Of a DNA stretch of 16,070 bases, positions 1-7,096 are shown one piece after another. This stretch comes from an uncultured Prevotellaceae bacterium (GTDB taxonomy: Bacteria; Bacteroidota; Bacteroidia; Bacteroidales; Bacteroidaceae), in assembly GCA_905202115.1 (NCBI GenBank), contig CAJKQZ010000041.1:1-16070 (forward strand). Direction: 5' to 3'. Position numbers and translations under genes: made by a program. Each line of letters opens with the position of its first letter. Within the stretch, counting starts at the first letter, position 1. Below the pieces are notes generated by a model that was not told the origin of the DNA, ran no database searches, and saw only the letters and a list, made by a program, of their open reading frames with translations.

Positions 1-55
1 AACCCAAGACCCCAACATTAAAAGTGTTGTGCTCTACCAGCTGAGCTAGCGGATC
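1..55 (-). tRNA. tRNA-Lys (anticodon UUU), 3' part beyond window
   Basis: Read on the minus strand from position 55, the sequence gives a 7-base acceptor strand (GATCCGC), TA at positions 8-9, a D-arm with stem GCTC/GAGC around AGCTGGTA, and an anticodon arm CAACA-CTTTTAA-TGTTG. The seven-base loop places anticodon TTT at 20-22, so it reads lysine codons AAA and AAG. The T-arm and 3' acceptor strand lie outside the window, so acceptor pairing cannot be confirmed. A well-formed promoter lies just upstream, which supports an active gene. Confidence 0.93.
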
Positions 56-71
56 TACCTGTTTTGCGGTG

Positions 72-102
72 CAAAAGTATGGGTTTTGATTGAAACGACA
101 AA
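72..102 (-). promoter_or_regulatory. Bacteroidota sigma-ABfr-type promoter for tRNA-Lys
   Basis: On the minus strand there is TTTG (102-99), a 19-base spacer, then TACTTTTG (79-72). This matches the Bacteroidota consensus TTTG-N19-TAnnTTTG exactly. Transcription would begin near position 66, about 10 bases before the mature tRNA 5' end, so only a short leader needs trimming. Confidence 0.85.
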
Positions 103-113
103 ACAAAACCCGC

Positions 114-133
114 AAAAAATGCACTCAGGCATT
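114..133 (-). terminator. weak terminator-like hairpin overlapping the stop codon of the AI-2E permease
   Basis: On the minus strand, AATGC (133-129) and GCATT (122-118) form a 5-bp stem around a 6-base loop that contains most of the stop codon, followed by more T residues (117-114). The stem is short, so this is a tentative call. It would end the permease transcript before it enters the tRNA promoter. Confidence 0.35.
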
Positions 134-1222
134 CATTTTATTGTTTTCAGGCGGATCGTGAACCACATAACAGCGGTAATACGAAATGATAAGCTGTGTT
201 GCCGGCAGAGCTATAATCAATCCTATTATTCCGAGCACATATCCCCACACGGTAAGCGACAGAAGTACCACGGCAGGGCGCAGTCCCATGATTTTCCTCA
301 TTATGTTCGGCGTTACTATCGAGTCTTGTATTATCTGCACTATTATATATACCACTATCACGCCGAGCATAAGCATCCAGAAGTTTCTTCCTGTATCGAT
401 AGCGCACAGCGTGGCGAGTATCAGGGCCGGCACGAAGCCTATAAGTTGCACGTAAGGAATGAAGCTTATCAGTCCGATGAACACTCCGAGCCCCACCGGC
501 ATGGGAAAGTCGATTATTATGAATCCTATCGAAAACATCACGCAGTTCGAAAGCGCAACCAACGCCTGCCCTCTGAAATATCCGCTCATCCCTCGGTCGA
601 TGTCGCCGACAACCTTCTTTGCTATCTCGCGGTGGTTTTTCGGAACGAAACGAATCCAGCTTTTCTTGACGAGGTCGTAATCGTAGAGCAGGAACACGAG
701 ATAGAGCAATGCTATAAGAGATGAAAGCACGCTTATCACGATGTTTGCGGTAGAGAGCAGCACTGTCCACACCTTAGGCAGCGTATTTCTGAGCGCCGAG
801 GCAATATCTTTTTCGTTCAGCACCCGTTCGAGCCTTATCTTATCCGAATTTTCCTGCAGAAAGCGCTGTATTCCGCGCGGCAGGCTGTCGGCGTTCAGAC
901 TTCCGGCAAGATAAGCCGTAGCCACATTCTTAAGATGCACAAGCTCGTCTACAACTGCCGGCACAGCCATACAGAGAAGAAATCCTATTATTCCGAACAC
1001 CAGCCCGAGCGTAACGAAAATGCTGAGCAGACGGAAACGCAGATGACACTTATACTGAAAAAAGCTAACCACCGGATACAAAATATAAGCCAGGGCCCAT
1101 GCCACGAAAAAAGGGATAAGCACAGCGCTCAGATAGTCTATGGCAAAGCAAAGCGCCACTATCGAAAGAACGAATATCAAGCCTCTGATGAAGCGGTCGA
1201 AGTTTATTTCCTTACTGAACAT
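125..1222 (-). CDS. AI-2E family transporter (multi-pass permease)
   Basis: A 365-residue integral membrane protein of the AI-2E/YdiK/PerM family (PF01594). Members are inner-membrane permeases; some export the autoinducer AI-2 or act as Na+/H+ antiporters, but the substrate here cannot be assigned. Hydrophobic segments fall at about residues 12-30, 33-55, 65-90 and 150-180, then a cluster from about 210 to the C-terminus. Family landmarks visible are GYFRGQALVAL before the central helices, SFIPYVQLIGFVPALI, and the C-terminal IVTPNIMRKIMGLRPAVVL followed by a GIIGLIIALP helix. The start is the ATG at 1222 (MFSKEINF); an in-frame TTG three codons upstream is less likely. It is a single gene, divergent from rsmI and convergent with nothing. 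Length is normal for the family. Confidence 0.88.
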   Translation of the reverse strand: MFSKEINFDRFIRGLIFVLSIVALCFAIDYLSAVLIPFFVAWALAYILYPVVSFFQYKCHLRFRLLSIFVTLGLVFGIIGFLLCMAVPAVVDELVHLKNVATAYLAGSLNADSLPRGIQRFLQENSDKIRLERVLNEKDIASALRNTLPKVWTVLLSTANIVISVLSSLIALLYLVFLLYDYDLVKKSWIRFVPKNHREIAKKVVGDIDRGMSGYFRGQALVALSNCVMFSIGFIIIDFPMPVGLGVFIGLISFIPYVQLIGFVPALILATLCAIDTGRNFWMLMLGVIVVYIIVQIIQDSIVTPNIMRKIMGLRPAVVLLSLTVWGYVLGIIGLIIALPATQLIISYYRCYVVHDPPENNKMNA

Positions 1223-1242
1223 AACGGCCAAAGTATTTACGG

Positions 1243-1250
1243 CAAAAATA
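1243..1250 (-). promoter_or_regulatory. candidate -7 element for the AI-2E permease
   Basis: Minus-strand TATTTTTG (1250-1243) matches TAnnTTTG and lies about 20 bases before the ATG at 1222. No good -33 TTTG is seen 19 bases upstream, so only half of the consensus is met. Confidence 0.45.
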
Positions 1251-1276
1251 ACATTAGTTTTTTAAAGCTGCGCCCG

Positions 1277-1314
1277 ACGGCATGTTTTGTTTGCATTCAA
1301 GCAGAACATGCCGT
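1277..1314. other. inverted repeat (10-bp perfect stem, 18-base loop)
   Basis: ACGGCATGTT (1277-1286) and AACATGCCGT (1305-1314) are perfect reverse complements. The repeat lies upstream of the candidate permease promoter in the divergent intergenic region. It has no T-tract, so it is more likely an operator or a structured leader than a terminator. Function is unknown. Confidence 0.5.
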
Positions 1315-1391
1315 TGAAATCATGCTTTATTGCATACAATTTTATTGTAACAGAAAAAACGGAATGATTTGCAGAAAAATCGATACCGTGT

Positions 1392-1416
1392 ACCGGGAAT
1401 CTGAGACGATTCCGGT
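1392..1416. other. inverted repeat with TCTGAGAC in its loop
   Basis: ACCGGGAATC (1392-1401) and GATTCCGGT (1408-1416) pair with one bulged G, and the plus strand continues TTTA. The loop holds TCTGAGAC, which resembles the core word TCTGAGAT of the nearby repeat family. It could be a plus-strand terminator-like hairpin, although no plus-strand gene lies before it in the window. Confidence 0.4.
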
Positions 1417-1454
1417 TTTACAGTCCGGCCTATCGCGACAGATATAAACGTACG

Positions 1455-1618
1455 CGCCACGCGTGCAGCCAAAACAGACAAAAACGGACAGTCTCCAAGC
1501 AATTGATAATCAGCGGGTGCGCACACAGCAAAAATTATCTCTGAGATATTTTAAAATATGTCTGAGATAATTTGAAATATCTCAGACATATTTTCAATTT
1601 GCTGCGGGAGATTTTTTA
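1455..1618 (+). repeat. TCTGAGATA palindromic repeat element, copy 1 (complete, with both flanks)
   Basis: The core at 1534-1594 holds three units centred near 1543, 1564 and 1583. Positions 1534-1571 form a 38-base imperfect palindrome with only two mismatched pairs. Positions 1553-1569 and 1578-1594 form a perfect 17-bp stem with an 8-base loop. These two folds share the middle unit, so they exclude each other. The left flank (from 1455) matches the left flank of copy 4: CAGACAAA, ACGG, CAGTC, AATTG, AATCAGC, a 12-base gap, then AGCAAAAA. The right flank GCGGGAGATTTTTT (1604-1617) matches copies 2 and 3. No ORF lies within it. Confidence 0.8.
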
Positions 1619-1739
1619 CGTGTAAGAAAAAAATATTTTTTTCGAAAAATAATTTTCCGTACTCCCGCCGAACATCTGCCGCCAAGAAAGCGGAACGTCT
1701 GCGTATCCGGCTGAATACGATAAATTTGTTCGGAACAAC

Positions 1740-1770
1740 ATTGTCTTGAATGTTTTAATGTATATCTTTG
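1740..1770 (+). promoter_or_regulatory. promoter of rsmI, probably giving a leaderless or near-leaderless mRNA
   Basis: ATTG (1740-1743), a 19-base spacer (1744-1762), and TATCTTTG (1763-1770) fit the Bacteroidota TTTG-N19-TAnnTTTG promoter with one mismatch in the -33 box. The rsmI ATG begins at 1775, only 4 bases after the -7 box, so the start site should fall at or within a few bases of the start codon. Confidence 0.75.
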
Positions 1771-1774
1771 CAGT

Positions 1775-2470
1775 ATGGGAGTGCTGTATATAGTGCCCAC
1801 GCCTGTGGGAAATCTGGAAGACATCACCGCGCGTGCTCTCAGGGTGCTGCGCGAAGCCGACCTCATACTTGCCGAAGATACGCGCACCTCGGGAATACTG
1901 CTCAAACATTTCGGCATAAGCAACAAGCTGTGCGCCCACCACAAATTCAACGAGCACCAGACGGCAGCAGCTTTCGCCTCGCGCATGGCCGGCGGAGAAA
2001 ACATGGCTCTGATAAGCGATGCTGGCACTCCGGCAATAAGCGACCCTGGTTTCATGCTCGTACGCGAGTGCGCCCGACGCGGAGTAACGGTTGAATGCCT
2101 GCCGGGAGCCACGGCATTCGTCCCCGCTATCGTCAACTCGGGAATACCATGCGAACGTTTCGCATTCGAAGGCTTCCTGCCGGCAAAAAAAGGCCGCGCA
2201 ACACACCTTGCGGCCCTGGCCGGCGAAGAGCGCACAATGGTATTCTACGAATCTCCCTACCGCATGGTAAAGACGCTGGAGCAATTCGCCCAGACATTCG
2301 GCGGCGAACGCAACGCCTCGGTATCGCGCGAAATCTCAAAGCTGCACGAAGAGACCGTAAGAGGAACTATCGACGAAATACTCGCCCATTTCAAAGAAAA
2401 CGAACCGCGAGGCGAATTTGTCATCGTGGTCGAAGGCCTCAGCAAAAAACGAAAAAACAAAGAACCATAA
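1775..2470 (+). CDS. rsmI: 16S rRNA (cytidine(1402)-2'-O)-methyltransferase RsmI
   Basis: A 231-residue SAM-dependent enzyme of the tetrapyrrole-methylase fold that 2'-O-methylates C1402 in the decoding centre of 16S rRNA, together with RsmH fine-tuning P-site decoding. Signature motifs are in order: VPTPVGNLEDIT (residues 7-18), LAEDTRTSGILLKHF (32-46), LISDAGTPAISDPG (79-92), PGATA (110-114), FYESPYR (157-163) and a GEFVIVVEG strand near the end. It is shorter than the roughly 286-residue E. coli protein and lacks its extra C-terminal domain, as is usual in Bacteroidota. The ATG at 1775 aligns with known N-termini, which begin just before the VPTPVGN strand. It is the first gene of a unit; a lipoprotein gene follows after 12 bases. 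Confidence 0.96.
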   Translation: MGVLYIVPTPVGNLEDITARALRVLREADLILAEDTRTSGILLKHFGISNKLCAHHKFNEHQTAAAFASRMAGGENMALISDAGTPAISDPGFMLVRECARRGVTVECLPGATAFVPAIVNSGIPCERFAFEGFLPAKKGRATHLAALAGEERTMVFYESPYRMVKTLEQFAQTFGGERNASVSREISKLHEETVRGTIDEILAHFKENEPRGEFVIVVEGLSKKRKNKEP

Positions 2471-2482
2471 TTATATATTCTT

Positions 2483-3334
2483 ATGAAAAAGATAATTATC
2501 GCATTAATGGCAGCAGGAATCATCACATCCTGCAACGACAAGGCCAACACCAAACAGGCCGTGTCGGACAACACGGTAGACTCACTCATAGGAGTAATAA
2601 GCCAGAAAGACAATGAGCTCAACGACATAATGAGCACATTCAACGAAATCCAAGACGGTTTCCGTCAGATAAACGAAGCCGAAGGACGCGTGAACATGGA
2701 ACGCGGCAATAACGAGAAAGCAGCAAAGGACGACATTCTCGAAAGCATCACTTTCATACGCCGCACTATGGAAGCCAACAAAGAACGTATAGCCAAACTG
2801 AAACAGCAACTCAAAACAAGTTCTTTCAACGCCGAAAAATTACAGGGAACTATCGACAATCTAAATTCGGAACTCGAAAAGAGAGCGGAGCAAATAGCCA
2901 AACTGCAAAAAGAGCTCGAAGCACGCGATATACACATAGCCGAGCAAGACAAGCAGATAACCGACCTTAACACCGACGTCAACACCCTGGCCAGCGAAAA
3001 CGAAACGAAAGCACGCACCGTGGAACGCCAGGATAAGCAGCTTAACACCGCATGGTACGTATTCGGCACAAAAAAGGAACTGAAAGAACAGCGCATACTC
3101 ATGAGCGGCGACGTTCTTAAAAGCGGAAACTTCAACAAAGACTACTTCACGAAAATCGACATACGGGTAGACAAGGTTATAAAACTGTACTCAAAAAGCG
3201 CAAAACTGCTTACCTCCCACCCCGCAGGCTCATACGCCCTCGAAAAAGACTCGCAAGGAATGTATTCGCTGCGGATAACCGATCCGAACACATTCTGGAG
3301 CGTAAGCAAATACCTTGTAGTAGTAGTAAAATAA
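2483..3334 (+). CDS. coiled-coil lipoprotein of unknown function
   Basis: A 283-residue predicted lipoprotein. The N-terminus is a short signal peptide with a lipobox ending ITSC, so Cys17 would be lipidated. Residues about 35-190 are charged, low in Gly and Pro, with long heptad-like stretches (for example around KERIAKLKQQLK and EQIAKLQKELEARD), indicating an extended coiled coil. Residues about 190-283 look globular, starting near WYVFGTKKELKEQ and ending in a hydrophobic YLVVVVK. I recall similar lipoproteins in Bacteroides, and the Cbp1 collagen-binding adhesin group is one possible relative, but this is memory and not verified. The gene is 12 bases after rsmI and probably co-transcribed. 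Likely location is the outer membrane, facing the periplasm or the cell surface. Confidence 0.85.
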   Translation: MKKIIIALMAAGIITSCNDKANTKQAVSDNTVDSLIGVISQKDNELNDIMSTFNEIQDGFRQINEAEGRVNMERGNNEKAAKDDILESITFIRRTMEANKERIAKLKQQLKTSSFNAEKLQGTIDNLNSELEKRAEQIAKLQKELEARDIHIAEQDKQITDLNTDVNTLASENETKARTVERQDKQLNTAWYVFGTKKELKEQRILMSGDVLKSGNFNKDYFTKIDIRVDKVIKLYSKSAKLLTSHPAGSYALEKDSQGMYSLRITDPNTFWSVSKYLVVVVK

Positions 3335-3400
3335 AACAAAACCCGCGACAAAAAACACCCGAGCAGCAGAAAGCTAAGACAAAAAATTATCCTGAGCTGC

Positions 3401-3465
3401 ATTTACGGCCTGCAATGCCGGTAAATACCACGAACAAAGGAGCGGGAACATTCCCGCCCTTGTTC
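3401..3465 (+). other. two consecutive hairpins in the lipoprotein-transporter gap
   Basis: The first hairpin pairs ATTTAC (3401-3406) plus GGC with GCC and GTAAAT (3421-3426), with one bulge. The second is strong: GAACAA (3432-3437) with TTGTTC (3460-3465), GG with CC, and GCGGGAA (3442-3448) with TTCCCGC (3451-3457), about 15 pairs with two single-base bulges. No U-tract follows (AGATAAAGG), so it is not a classical factor-independent terminator. It may protect the 3' end of the upstream mRNA, aid factor-dependent termination, or sit in the 5' leader of the transporter gene. Confidence 0.55.
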
Positions 3466-3517
3466 AGATAAAGGCATACCGACAAACGAAGCTGCAAACA
3501 AAAGATAAAAACCATAC

Positions 3518-4813
3518 ATGAGCGACATTATAATTATTGCAATACTTCTATTATTCAATGCATTCTTCTCCCTATCCGAAGTAGCACTCATATCGGCACG
3601 TAAAAGCCAGATGAACACGCAGGCCAAAAAGGGAAGCCGCTCTGCCGCAGCCGCATTAAAACTAATGAACGACCCCGACTGTTTCTTGTCGACCGCACAG
3701 GTGGGAATAACCATTGTAGCCATTCTTACAGGTATTTTCTCGGGAAACAAATTCGCCGGAATTTTCACAGAAAAACTCATTAGCCTCGGACTGGCAGAAG
3801 AATACGCATTCATAACCGCACAAACAATAATCGTGGCCGTTGTGACCTACCTGTCCTGCGAGCTGGGAGAACTCCTGCCCAAACGCATAGGGCTCGACTG
3901 CGCCGAATCGATGGCAAAGTTAACCGCACCGCTCATGCTGTTCTTCTCAAAGCTCGCAATGCCGCTCGTATGGCTGCTGTCAAAGAATACCGAAATCATA
4001 ATGAGCTTCCTACAACTTAAAAAAGAAGAAAGAAGCGTTACCGAAGAAGAAATAAAATCCATAATACAGGAAGGCACCGACGCAGGCGAAGTGCAGGAAG
4101 TGGAACAAGACATCATGGAACGCGCGCTGGCCCTGGGAGACCAGACAGTGGAGCAGCTTATGACACACCGCGGTGACATAGTGTTTCTCAACGTAAACAT
4201 GAGCGCCGAAGAAATAGAAAAAATCATAACGGAAGATACATATGCGGCCTATCCCGTGACAGACGACGACCCCGACGAAGTAATCGGAATAGTAACCGTA
4301 AAAGACATGATACCCCACATCTGGAAGAAAAATTTCTCTTTGCGGCATATTCTCCAGAAACCATTGTACTTTCCTGAAAACATGACTGTCTACAAAGCAC
4401 TTGAGGGACTGAAAAGAAACAAATTCAACCGCGCACTGGTAGTTGACGAATTCGGGAGCGTAAGAGGTATCATCGTCCTGCGCGACATCATGGAGGGACT
4501 TGTAGGACAAATACCCGACAGCAACGAAGCACCCGACATATTCGAAAATGCCGATCACAGCTCCTGGACAGTAAGCGGACAATGCCTGTTTTACGACTTT
4601 CTCGCCTTTTTCGACGAAGAAAGCCTATACACAACCGACTATAATACAATTGGAGGACTGATACTCGATTTGCTGGAACGCATTCCCGCCGTAGGAGAGA
4701 AAGTGGAGTGGAATAATTTCATATTCAGAATCACCTCAATGGACGGAACACGAATAAACACAATACTCGTGCGCAAAAACTCAAAAGAGAACAACAATAA
4801 CGACGACAAGTAA
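3518..4813 (+). CDS. CNNM/CorC-HlyC family transporter (DUF21 and CBS pair)
   Basis: A 431-residue membrane protein of the UPF0053/hemolysin-C-like family. An N-terminal DUF21/CNNM region (about 1-190) has four hydrophobic segments, the first holding LLLFNAFFSLSEVALISARKSQ, the family signature. A CBS-domain pair follows (about 208-330; TVEQLMTHRGDIVFL, YPVTDDDPDEVIGIVTVKD and ALVVDEFGSVRGIIVLRD are typical), then a C-terminal CorC_HlyC domain (about 345-425). Bacterial CNNM/CorC proteins are linked to Mg2+/Co2+ export or resistance; the older name hemolysin is misleading. GldE, a gliding-associated protein, shares this architecture, but its usual neighbours are absent here. metF follows after 37 bases, which suggests co-transcription. 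No clear TAnnTTTG promoter is visible before it. Confidence 0.92.
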   Translation: MSDIIIIAILLLFNAFFSLSEVALISARKSQMNTQAKKGSRSAAAALKLMNDPDCFLSTAQVGITIVAILTGIFSGNKFAGIFTEKLISLGLAEEYAFITAQTIIVAVVTYLSCELGELLPKRIGLDCAESMAKLTAPLMLFFSKLAMPLVWLLSKNTEIIMSFLQLKKEERSVTEEEIKSIIQEGTDAGEVQEVEQDIMERALALGDQTVEQLMTHRGDIVFLNVNMSAEEIEKIITEDTYAAYPVTDDDPDEVIGIVTVKDMIPHIWKKNFSLRHILQKPLYFPENMTVYKALEGLKRNKFNRALVVDEFGSVRGIIVLRDIMEGLVGQIPDSNEAPDIFENADHSSWTVSGQCLFYDFLAFFDEESLYTTDYNTIGGLILDLLERIPAVGEKVEWNNFIFRITSMDGTRINTILVRKNSKENNNNDDK

Positions 4814-4850
4814 AAAAGACCGAACGCCGGATAAACCCATAAAATAAAAA

Positions 4851-5804
4851 ATGAAAATAAGCGAAATACTCAAAAGCAGCAAATCGACAGCCTTTTCATT
4901 CGAACTGTTGCCTCCATTAAAAGGAAACAGCCTTGAAAGCCTTACAATTACTATCGACAAGCTTAGAGAATTCGACCCCAAATACATAAACATCACGACC
5001 CATAAAAGCGAAGTACGTTATCTCGACATCGGCAACGGCCTGTTCAAAGCCGAAAGTCTCAGACGCAGACCCGGAGCCGTAGCAGTAGCATCGGCCATTC
5101 AGCAACGATACGGAATACCTGTAGTACCGCATATTCTTTGCAGCGGGTTTACGAAAGAAGAAACGGAATACGTGTTGTTAGATCTTCAATTTCTCGGAAT
5201 AACAAACCTTCTGCTGCTTCGCGGCGACAAAGCAAAAAATGAGAAATCCTACAAGGCAACCGAAGGAGGCAATGTCCATACCACCGACCTTGAAGAACAG
5301 GTGAACCGCTACAACGAAGGTTTTTTCATAAACGGAGACCAAATCAAATTCGTCGGAGAAAAATTCGACTACGGAGTTGCATGTTATCCCGAAAAACATG
5401 AAGAATCACCTAATCTGGAAACAGACCTCGCCTGGTTCAAACGAAAAGTGGAACTCGGAGCAAACTATGCTGTAACCCAGATGTTTCTCGACAACGAAAA
5501 GTATTATCGCTTTGTAGACAATGCACGCAAGGCCGGAATCGACATACCTATCATTCCGGGAATAAAACCACTTACCAAACTCTCGCAACTTACAGTTTTG
5601 CCAAAGACTTTCCATTGCGACATTCCCAAAGAACTTTCCACCGAAATGATGAAATGCAAAAACGATGAAGAAGTGCGCGAGCTTGGAGTGGAATGGTGTG
5701 TTGCACAATGCAAGGATCTGATTGCGCACGGGGTACCGAGCATTCATTTCTACGCACTGTCGGCGGCAGACAGCATACGGCGCGTGGCAAAAATAATATA
5801 TTAG
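4851..5804 (+). CDS. metF: 5,10-methylenetetrahydrofolate reductase
   Basis: A 317-residue cytosolic flavoenzyme that reduces 5,10-methylene-THF to 5-methyl-THF with NAD(P)H, supplying the methyl group for methionine synthesis. The TIM-barrel motifs are present: AFSFELLPPLKG (14-25) with Glu18 at the position of the catalytic Glu28 of E. coli; LLLLRGDK (120-127) with Asp126 matching the FAD-contacting Asp120; CYPEKHEE (178-185); and NYAVTQMFLD (205-214) with Gln210 in the folate-binding position. It is about 20 residues longer than E. coli MetF, mainly through the segment between RGD and CYPEKH, as I expect for Bacteroidota. The 37-base gap to the upstream gene leaves no room for a SAM riboswitch. 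holB follows after 74 bases with no evident terminator. Confidence 0.96.
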   Translation: MKISEILKSSKSTAFSFELLPPLKGNSLESLTITIDKLREFDPKYINITTHKSEVRYLDIGNGLFKAESLRRRPGAVAVASAIQQRYGIPVVPHILCSGFTKEETEYVLLDLQFLGITNLLLLRGDKAKNEKSYKATEGGNVHTTDLEEQVNRYNEGFFINGDQIKFVGEKFDYGVACYPEKHEESPNLETDLAWFKRKVELGANYAVTQMFLDNEKYYRFVDNARKAGIDIPIIPGIKPLTKLSQLTVLPKTFHCDIPKELSTEMMKCKNDEEVRELGVEWCVAQCKDLIAHGVPSIHFYALSAADSIRRVAKIIY

Positions 5805-5878
5805 TAAAGACCTCCGGTTAAAGCAAACATACTAAAGCCTCCAAAGGGAATTTAAGACAGTATATTCCACAAACAGGT

Positions 5879-6988
5879 ATGAAATTCAGTGAAGTAATCG
5901 GCCAGAAAGAAACTTGCAGTCACCTGTTAATGCAGGTGAAAGAGGAGCGCGTGCCTCACGCCCAACTCTTGTGCGGCCCCGAAGGCTGCGGCAAATTTGC
6001 TATCGCCCTTTCTTACGCCACTTACCTATTGTGCGAGAATCCCACAAGCGACGACTGTTGCGAGAAGTGCGCTTCGTGCACAAAAATGAAAATACTCGAA
6101 CACCCTGACTTCTATTTTATATACCCCACTATAAAGAAACTGACCTGCGACAACCTTTTCAAAAAGTGGAAGGCCATGTTATCCGACTCGCCTTACTTCT
6201 CACTCGACACATGGCTTTCGGTAATGGAAGCAGGCAACCAGCAGCCGGTAATTTATCAGCAAGAAAGCGACATCATACAGCAAAGACTGCTGCTTCGTTC
6301 GAGCGAAGGCGGTCGAAAGGTCGTTATAATATGGCTACCCGAGCGGATGAATTCAACGATGGCCAACAAAATGCTGAAGATACTTGAAGAGCCTCCCTCG
6401 GGCACAGTATTTCTGTTAGTAAGCGAAGAGCCGGAACTGATACTTCAAACCGTACTCAGTCGTACACAACGCATAGATATTCCTCCTATCGAGCAAAACG
6501 ACATGAAGCGCGCCTTGTGCGAACTCAACAGCCTCAACGAAGAAGACGCCACGCGAATAGCGCGTCTTACAAAAGGGAACTACGTGGAGGCTCTCAATAC
6601 AATACGCATAAACCAGGATGCAAAATTATTCTTCGACGAATTCGTACTGCTCATGCGCATGGCATACGTGAGAAACGTAAAGGAACTTCTTGAATGGAGC
6701 GAACAGATTGCCTCCTGGGGAAGAGAAAAACAAAAAAATTTCCTCGACTACACCCAACGAATGGTGCGGGAAAATTTCATCTACAACTTTCGACGCCCGG
6801 AACTAAACTACATGAACAGCGACGAAAGCAATTTCGCACTCAGATTCTCTAAATTCATAAACGAACGCAACGTAATAAGTATCGCCGAAGAATTGGGTTA
6901 CGCACAGCGGGACATTACTCAAAATGCCAACGCGCGGCTCGTATTCTTCGACCTTGCACTGAAAACAATAATGCTGATACGCCGATGA
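5879..6988 (+). CDS. holB: DNA polymerase III subunit delta' (clamp loader)
   Basis: A 369-residue clamp-loader subunit of the AAA+ family, which helps load the sliding clamp onto primed DNA. The N-terminus (EVIGQKETCSHL, then VPHAQLLCGPEGCGKF at 26-40) has the P-loop position, but the Ser/Thr after Lys39 is Phe, consistent with delta' not hydrolysing ATP. The zinc module C52-x8-C61-x2-C64-x2-C67 has the same spacing as E. coli delta'. NKMLKILEEPP (163-173) is the conserved delta'/gamma motif, and the arginine-finger motif reads SRT (194-196) instead of SRC. About 50 residues between 85 and 140 look expanded relative to E. coli. It is preceded by metF and followed by ricT. Confidence 0.93.
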   Translation: MKFSEVIGQKETCSHLLMQVKEERVPHAQLLCGPEGCGKFAIALSYATYLLCENPTSDDCCEKCASCTKMKILEHPDFYFIYPTIKKLTCDNLFKKWKAMLSDSPYFSLDTWLSVMEAGNQQPVIYQQESDIIQQRLLLRSSEGGRKVVIIWLPERMNSTMANKMLKILEEPPSGTVFLLVSEEPELILQTVLSRTQRIDIPPIEQNDMKRALCELNSLNEEDATRIARLTKGNYVEALNTIRINQDAKLFFDEFVLLMRMAYVRNVKELLEWSEQIASWGREKQKNFLDYTQRMVRENFIYNFRRPELNYMNSDESNFALRFSKFINERNVISIAEELGYAQRDITQNANARLVFFDLALKTIMLIRR

Positions 6989-7022
6989 AAAAGCGGCAAT
7001 AATACCACCACTCCCTATCCGG

Positions 7023-7044
7023 CCGAAAGGCTTTCGGTCTATTT
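7023..7044 (+). terminator. possible terminator after holB
   Basis: CCGAAAG (7023-7029) and CTTTCGG (7031-7037) can pair (about six pairs with a 3-base loop) and are followed by TCTATTTT. The stem is short and the T-tract interrupted, so it may be only partly efficient. A second small hairpin, CTTTG/CAAAG, lies between it and the ricT start. Confidence 0.45.
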
Positions 7045-7096
7045 TACAACCGGAACCTCTTTGCTGCCGCAAAGGACTAAAATATATAAAGACAAC

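Noticed and set aside
1223..1231. TTG start three codons upstream for the AI-2E permease
   Set aside because: The ATG at 1222 is the better start and the upstream residues (xAV) are not conserved as far as I know. The same logic rejects the TTG at 8730 for the phosphoesterase.
1534..1594. CRISPR-like array
   Set aside because: The repeated units are palindromic, 19-23 bases apart, with no unique spacers of CRISPR length, and no cas gene is present.
1626..1643. 18-base perfect palindrome of A-run then T-run (G-A7-TA-T7-C)
   Set aside because: It is low-complexity AT sequence, and such symmetry is easily produced by chance. It may extend the right flank of repeat copy 1 but is not shared by other copies.
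1594..2616. Several open frames of 170-220 codons overlapping rsmI on both strands
   Set aside because: They are out-of-frame shadows with Arg/Ala/Ser-rich composition; RsmI is unambiguous in its own frame.
4814..4850. SAM riboswitch before metF
   Set aside because: The gap is only 37 bases, with no stem structure and no room for the aptamer.
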